Source: Oreohelix idahoensis (lineage: Eukaryota > Mollusca > Gastropoda > Stylommatophora > Oreohelicidae). Taken from it: a stretch of 64,000 nucleotides of DNA. The notes beneath the pieces are model-generated. The model did no database searches. It saw nothing but the letters and a program-made list of their open reading frames with translations, and had not been told where the DNA came from. The stretch is from positions 62,001-126,000 of the forward strand of contig JAMPIV010012210.1 of the NCBI GenBank assembly GCA_024509875.1. Reading direction: 5' to 3'. The translations under genes were made by a program, and so were the position numbers. Positions 58,920 through 64,000 of the stretch are shown piece after piece; the first letter of the stretch is position 1, and each line of letters begins with the position of its first letter.

Positions 58920-60714
58920 ATACACAACACATACAATCTTTAATTCCGTAATAAATCGTACTTACGAAATTTACGCTACGTGCAAACACACCGCGCTACA
59001 TACATACACATCTTATGGAGTCACAATATGGCAGCGTGCAGGAAATCGTTCTTCCCTTCGTTCAAAATGCGATAGAATTCAGCACCAAGCATTATGTACA
59101 GTTACAGGTGCAATCAGATCAACATTGAGGGTTGCTGTGGAGGTGGCCTTAGGAGTCCTCACTTTGGAGAAAGGAACTAAGACTAAATTATATGACCAAA
59201 ATTATGTTAGACAACTCATCCTGCATTTCAGCATTTGCTTGGTAAAAGTTAACAGCTCAGAAAATAGGTTCAACTAGTAGGTACGCAACAGGTTGGAAAT
59301 GCATGGAGGAACTCAGTTCTCTTAATTGTCGAATATGATTTTAAGTAAATGTGACACATTCATTTTCTCTGGAGACTTAGAATTTGTGGATGCTTGACTT
59401 GTCACATTTCTGTGGTAATTTAAAGAAAACCAAAATTTGGTGATTCGTTACAAAACTATGATAAAAATGCCAAAGCATGTACACATGCTGTTTAACTTCG
59501 CTCAGATTGATTGCTAAAACAGTAACATAAGTCACTTTATGGTTTTAGAACATAGACTAGATCAACGGCATGCAACCTATGTGATGTGAGTATCTACATT
59601 AGAACAACTTAGCTCTCTAAAGATCTGCCTTGATACAATCATATCTGTTTCAGGTTCCAGAGTATAAAAAAATGTTGAAGAAGTGCAGCATATAAGTTAC
59701 TTGCATCTCTGCAGCATAACCCTCTTACTGCAATTCTTTCAACAAGGCATTGAAAAATTGAAACTAAATTACATTTTACCAAATGATAACGTCATTTCAA
59801 ATAAAGGATCCCATTCTTATCTTATGCAGTTCATAAATAAAGTGAATTTTAATAAGGCTTCTCATAGGATATCAATGGAAACACAGAATAAGTACCTTTA
59901 ATCCTGGGAATATTACACATTTTAATGCCTTTGAGAAAGAGTAAGTCCTTAGCTTGCTATCATTTTTTTAAAAATTTCTATTATAAAGATCTACCAAATC
60001 ATCCCCTGTGATCTCCTTTATTTTTAAGTTTGGAGATAACTTTGAGGATTAGGGTATGTTCACTGCTGGTGTGAAATGCATTAAACAGATGTGGGGATAG
60101 AGGAAGATAGTAACTGTGGGTCACAGAAATATTGAAAGTGAAAAAGGAAAGGAGAGAATGAAGAAATGGAAAATGATAAAGTATTTCATTTAAAAAAGCA
60201 TATTTGTTTATGGCTAATGCAGTTTCATTAGGCCCCACCATTTGACAGTGATTGTTGCTGTGAGGTAATGCTGCTTAGATATTGGTGTAAATATATGTAG
60301 TATGTCTTCATAGTCTTAAAATGATACCCATTATCTGCTATATTTCATTGCCTTCAGGTTGAAAGAAATATGGAATCTAATGTCACACGTCTAATTACAG
60401 AAATGAAGCAGGAAACAGACTATGAGGTATGTCAAATATTTATGTCCCATGTAATTCCCCTGGGTCTGTGAAGAGACAAAGAAAGAATATGCCTACTGCA
60501 CTCTTGAGCGTGTCGTACAAAGTGACTTGTGGGGTTGTGGGTGGGGCTGGCTACCTCATTATGTTAATTAAACAAATTGTCACAGACTCCACTGCTGCAA
60601 GTGTATGTGAATGCTTGGTGCAGGCTTCTAACAAGTGGTCCAGCTGTAATGGTGGCTGTATGCTCTGTTAGGAGCACAAAAAGAAGATGAATGAAAATAT
60701 TGACATTTGGAAGA
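58920..60714. other. Palindrome right arm, non-coding
   Basis: Complement of left-arm 49840-50855 and 51795-52575. It shows the uninterrupted site of the R2-like insertion near 59690-59712. No genes were recognised. Confidence 0.65.
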
Positions 60715-61318
60715 TTTCAAGGGTGCATTCTTCTTTGATCCTTAGCCGCCGACTGCCAAAGCAGTCAGTGGCCATCATGCCTAGTGGCATCTTGTAGGGC
60801 AACAACAAATTGATTCCACTTTGCTCGGTCGGTGGCCATCCTTTGTACAGTGCCCCAATTCTGGTTCATTCTTTGCATCTCAGCCTCATAGTACTCCGCA
60901 GGTTGTTTTTGGTTGGCCTCTCTTTCATTTTCCTTCAGGGGTCCATAGCATAGCTGTTCATGAGATGGCATTGGGGTCTCTTCTGAGGACATGGCCAACC
61001 AAACTCCAGCGTCTGCCAGCTATGATGGTATGCATGTCCTCTTGCTTGCTCCGAGTAAGCAGATCTTGGTTGGTGATGGTATTCAGCCAAAAGATTCAGA
61101 GAATTTTTCTTAGGCATGTTGTGTGAAAAGAGGACAATTTTGACATTTCCTTCTCTGTTACTCTCCAGCATTCCGCACCATAGAGAACAACGGAAAGCAC
61201 ACAGCTCTGATATAATCTTAATTTTGTGCTTGTGCTGTACTGAGAGGACTTCCAAATGTTGTTTAGACTATAAAGGTGTGCATGGTATAGTGTTAAATTT
61301 GTGAGAGAAAAAAAGAAT
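60715..61318 (-). pseudogene. LINE E C-terminal fragment, right arm
   Basis: Minus-strand frames give CLRKIL-like, ARGHAYHHSW, FGWPCPQKRPQ and EAEMQRMNQNWGTVQ, ending at RHDGH and a stop. It is uninterrupted here, whereas the left-arm copy is split by the solo-LTR-like element. Frameshifts show it is dead. Confidence 0.82.
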
Positions 61319-61836
61319 GAAAGCAGGATTTAAGTTACTGGTTTTTTAATTTTACTGGTCAGATAATGGAAGTTAGCATTTTCCCATTACAACTGGGGGG
61401 GGGGGGAAGGCAGCTGCACATCTAAATTATCTTTAAAACTGTATGACTTGACAGCTGGCATGGTTGCGGTGCCTTACAACCTCCCCTCCCCACTGCCATT
61501 CAAGTTAGACTCTTTTCAGTATAAAGTTTACAGAGATTCTTACCACACACAAATCAATGAAAGGAAGGGGAAAAAAATCTTCTTGTACAGTTATGAACTG
61601 AATCAGCTTCTACAGAAGAGAAGAATTATGTTAAAGAGGGTTTCAGTGGAATTACCTCATCTGTTACGCAGCATCTAGAGCTACAAGTAATACCTGACCA
61701 TCTTTGAGGGAGAAGAAATTCCCACAAAACATTGTTATTGTTATAAAGAATTGACATTATTGAACTCTAGGCAAACCCATAGGTGCTCAGTTTCCATCAG
61801 TATATGTTGAATGTGAATGCTAACTGTTCCTGTAGC
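61319..61836. other. No recognised feature
   Basis: Contains a G-run (61397-61406). No motif-bearing ORF. Confidence 0.45.
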
Positions 61837-62346
61837 TCACTGGTTGTAAACACAACAGATGCATCTTCTCAAATGTCCATCTCTACTAGCTTTACGTTTG
61901 ATGCCAAATTCCAACAGTCTTAACCTTGATGATTCATCTATTGCAGTGTCATTCTCCAACAGGCACACATTAATTGCTCTCAGTATATCTCCCTTATCCA
62001 TATCTAATGTCCCCACTATGGGTGCTCTTGATGCTAGTCTGTCAGCTCTTTCATTACCACATACACTAGCATGACCAGGACAGTATATCCACACCAGCTC
62101 TTGTAGACCGGAAGCTTCTATGAATGTTTTCCATTCATGAAGCAACCAACCACTTTGAACCTTTTGAAGCATGGACTGAGAGTCAGACACAATGATAGCC
62201 TTTGTTAATGAAGTTTCAGTTATCCACCTTAAGGCTGCAGTAAAAGCCTTGACCTCCATTATCATGCTGGAAGTTGTTATCTTGTAAGCCTCACTATGTT
62301 CTGACCAGTACCCTAGCAGAGAAGCCACAACTGGATTTCTCACCAT
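61837..62346 (-). pseudogene. LINE RNase H domain fragment
   Basis: 169 residues on the minus strand match a ribonuclease H fold. They contain SSMIMEVKAFTAALRWI (the Glu position), AIIVSDSQSML (Asp) and YCPGHASVCGNERADRLA (final Asp). The first Asp of the D-E-D-D set would lie just upstream of the Met and is not seen. It is probably from the same class of LINE as the tails at 11628 and 40468. Confidence 0.82.
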
Positions 62347-62429
62347 AGATTACAGACCCATTGGTATAGACAATGGCATCAAGAAAAAACATAAAAAAAG
62401 ATATCTGATCAAGTTAACCTATATGAAAT

Positions 62430-63215
62430 TTACAGTTCACAAATACAGAGGAATAATGTTTACATCAAATACCAGCAGAAGGAAGGAAGGTTATCTGGTC
62501 AAGCTGCTTAAGATTTACAAGAGCACACAAATTACATAGGAACAATATTACTATCAGTGCCATGAAAAATATTAAACAGGATCATCTTTGAGAGATTAAA
62601 AGAGTCCATAGATAGACAGCTGAGAGATAAACAAACAGGTTTTAAGCAAAACAGATCCTGTACAGACCAGACTGCCACAAAGAGAATAAAAGTGGAACAA
62701 AATCTGAAATGAAACTTGCCTCTTTACATAGGATTCTGTGGACTATGAAGATGCCCCTGCCTGACAGTGTGGACAGACAATCACTTCAGAAATTGATGAG
62801 ACATTATAGAGTCCCCCTGAAGATCATTAACTTAATAAAGAAAACAAGAAGACACAATGTGCAGAGCTCTTCATGGAGAAAGTTTTACAAAACTATTTGG
62901 GATAAGAGATAAGTGTGACAGGGATGCTTCCTGTCACCATTTCTCTTCCTATTGGCTATAGATTGAATTATGAAAACATTGACCTCAACCAACAACTTTA
63001 GTCAACAGAAATGGTATCCAGTGACTAAACAACTTGATAATGTAGATTTATCAGATGGCCTGGCTCTACAGTCCCATAGCCATAATCAGATGCAAGACAA
63101 TGAAAGTGCTTGATGTGAGTTTACAGCAAGTAGGTTTGAATATACAAAGGGAGAAAAGAAATATAATGATAATAAATGCAGCAAATGATAACAGTATTGC
63201 ACTTGAAGAAATTGT
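62430..63215 (+). pseudogene. Strongly decayed LINE C-type reverse transcriptase
   Basis: Pieces of the LINE C RT can be followed in order: IMFTS, aggaacaatattactatcag, QTGFKQNRSCTDQ-like at about 62635, SVDRQSLQKLMRHYRVPLKIINLIKKT at about 62770, then a VDLSDGLAL-like stretch at about 63050 in place of the ADD box. Many stops and indels make it older than the 43.5-kb copy. Confidence 0.82.
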
Positions 63216-63417
63216 TTAATGTTGTCCTCCCAGTGGAGTCATCCCTGGCGTTTAGTTTCCCATACTTGTCATGGTAGCCAATCTTCTTCCATTCTGCAGA
63301 CAAGGCCAAATAATCACAGTTGGGACTGTTCTACTTGAGTCTGCAGTGGCTGGGTTTTGAGGCCTTGCCATATCCTCTGTTTGCTAACCATATCTGATAT
63401 TGTCACTTTAGGATGGG

Positions 63418-64000
63418 TTTGATGCTATAATAGCTCCGAGATATTTAAAGTGGTCGACCTGCTCCAGGACCTGTTCTCCCAACTTGATCTGATGTTTTCT
63501 TTCTTCTCGTGATATCACCATGGATTTTGTTTTAGAGCTGCTTATGACCATCCCTCTCTTCTCCAGCTCTTCCTTCCAGACTTGCAGGTTGGATTGGAGA
63601 TGTGCCTCTGATTTAGCAATCAGGGCAACATCATCAGCAAATGCCAGCTCTGAAATATAGACCTGTCTCATCTTCCAGTACCCCACTGAATACTTTCTTG
63701 TTCTCTCCTTACATGCCTTGATGACATCGTCCATAAGGAGTATGAAGAAGTAAGGTGATAGGATATCACCTTGTCTTACACCAGTGGTGGTCCTGAACTC
63801 TTCTGACTTATGGTTTGCTGTCCTCACATAATTTCTGCAAGACTTGTAGAAGCTCTGTATAGCATGAATCAGAGGTGCTGGAATATTCTTCCTTGCCAAA
63901 CAGTCCCAAAGTTTGCTCCAAGGGACCCTGTCAAACACCTTTTCCAGATCTATGAAACAAAGATGGATCTCACTCTTATACTCAAGGGCCTTTTCACTCA
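63418..64000 (-). pseudogene. LINE A copy 3, partial, running off the window
   Basis: The minus strand encodes the LINE A RT with FDRVPWSKLWDC, GVRQGDILSPYFFILLMDD and FADDVALIAKSEAH, then KYLGAI. It diverges at about 63424, where a different sequence takes over, so the 3' end is missing. The 5' part lies beyond 64000. It keeps Ser where copy 2 has its third TGA. Confidence 0.9.

Larger units (their letters stand above)
47025..61318. repeat. Large inverted duplication (palindrome), centre about 57,175
   Basis: The right arm 57176-61318 is the complement of the left arm 47025-57175, once three left-only insertions (47379-49588, 50856-51794 and 52793-55805) are removed. Matching anchors include the LINE E tail at both outer ends, the 80-codon frame at 50311 (mirrored at 60241), and the MITE at 52584 (mirrored at 58775). 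Arm length is about 4.1 kb without insertions. The arms differ by scattered substitutions and small indels. Confidence 0.93.

Noticed and set aside
50311..60241. 80-residue ORF conserved in both palindrome arms as a real gene
   Set aside because: Conservation is explained by the DNA duplication itself. No motif, and the flanks are equally conserved.

Overview
The window is animal nuclear DNA made almost entirely of repeats. Nothing in it is prokaryotic: there are no operons, no ribosome binding sites and no dense coding. It holds a C2H2 zinc-finger array, at least five kinds of non-LTR retrotransposon (called A to E plus RNase-H fragments here), mariner, piggyBac and hAT-like DNA transposons, gypsy-type LTR elements, a tRNA-derived SINE, MITEs with TTAGGG-like cores, and long TA and GATA arrays. 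The mix suits an invertebrate or early chordate genome. I cannot fix the species from sequence alone.

Layout. (1) 1-10.4 kb: a zinc-finger gene fragment of 12 fingers, followed by decayed fingers. The two are separated by LINE A, which itself took in a mariner and then LINE B. The LINE B insertion has a clean 14-bp target duplication. (2) 10.4-13.8 kb: fragments of LINE C, LINE B and an RNase-H LINE, with TA repeats. (3) 13.8-27.6 kb: one mariner copy appears to be split by a 12.7-kb gypsy-type element (pol on the minus strand). That element carries a CAGGGTTC-ended transposon, a piggyBac remnant, tandem repeats, a SINE and two more insertions. (4) 27.6-29.9 kb: unassigned. (5) 29.9-34.8 kb: a structurally complete LTR element with almost identical 2.16-kb LTRs, a proline-tRNA-like primer site, a polypurine tract, a CTGAC target duplication, and only 593 bp of non-coding interior. 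(6) 35-38 kb: minisatellites and two GATA arrays. (7) 38.2-46 kb: a TIR element, LINE fragments, and a 1.8-kb LINE C with its own target duplication. (8) 47.0-61.3 kb: a large inverted duplication with arms of about 4.1 kb, centred near 57,175. Its left arm carries three extra insertions that the right arm lacks: a solo-LTR-like 2.2 kb element, an R2-like endonuclease fragment, and a nearly full-length LINE A. (9) 61.3-64 kb: further LINE fragments.

The genes do not form a pathway. The biology is a record of insertions whose relative order can be read from target duplications and from which copy interrupts which. The youngest-looking events are the 4.9-kb LTR element, LINE A at 52.8 kb (one frame, three TGA stops, no frameshift), and the gypsy and LINE insertions with intact target duplications. 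Only the zinc-finger array looks like a possible host gene.
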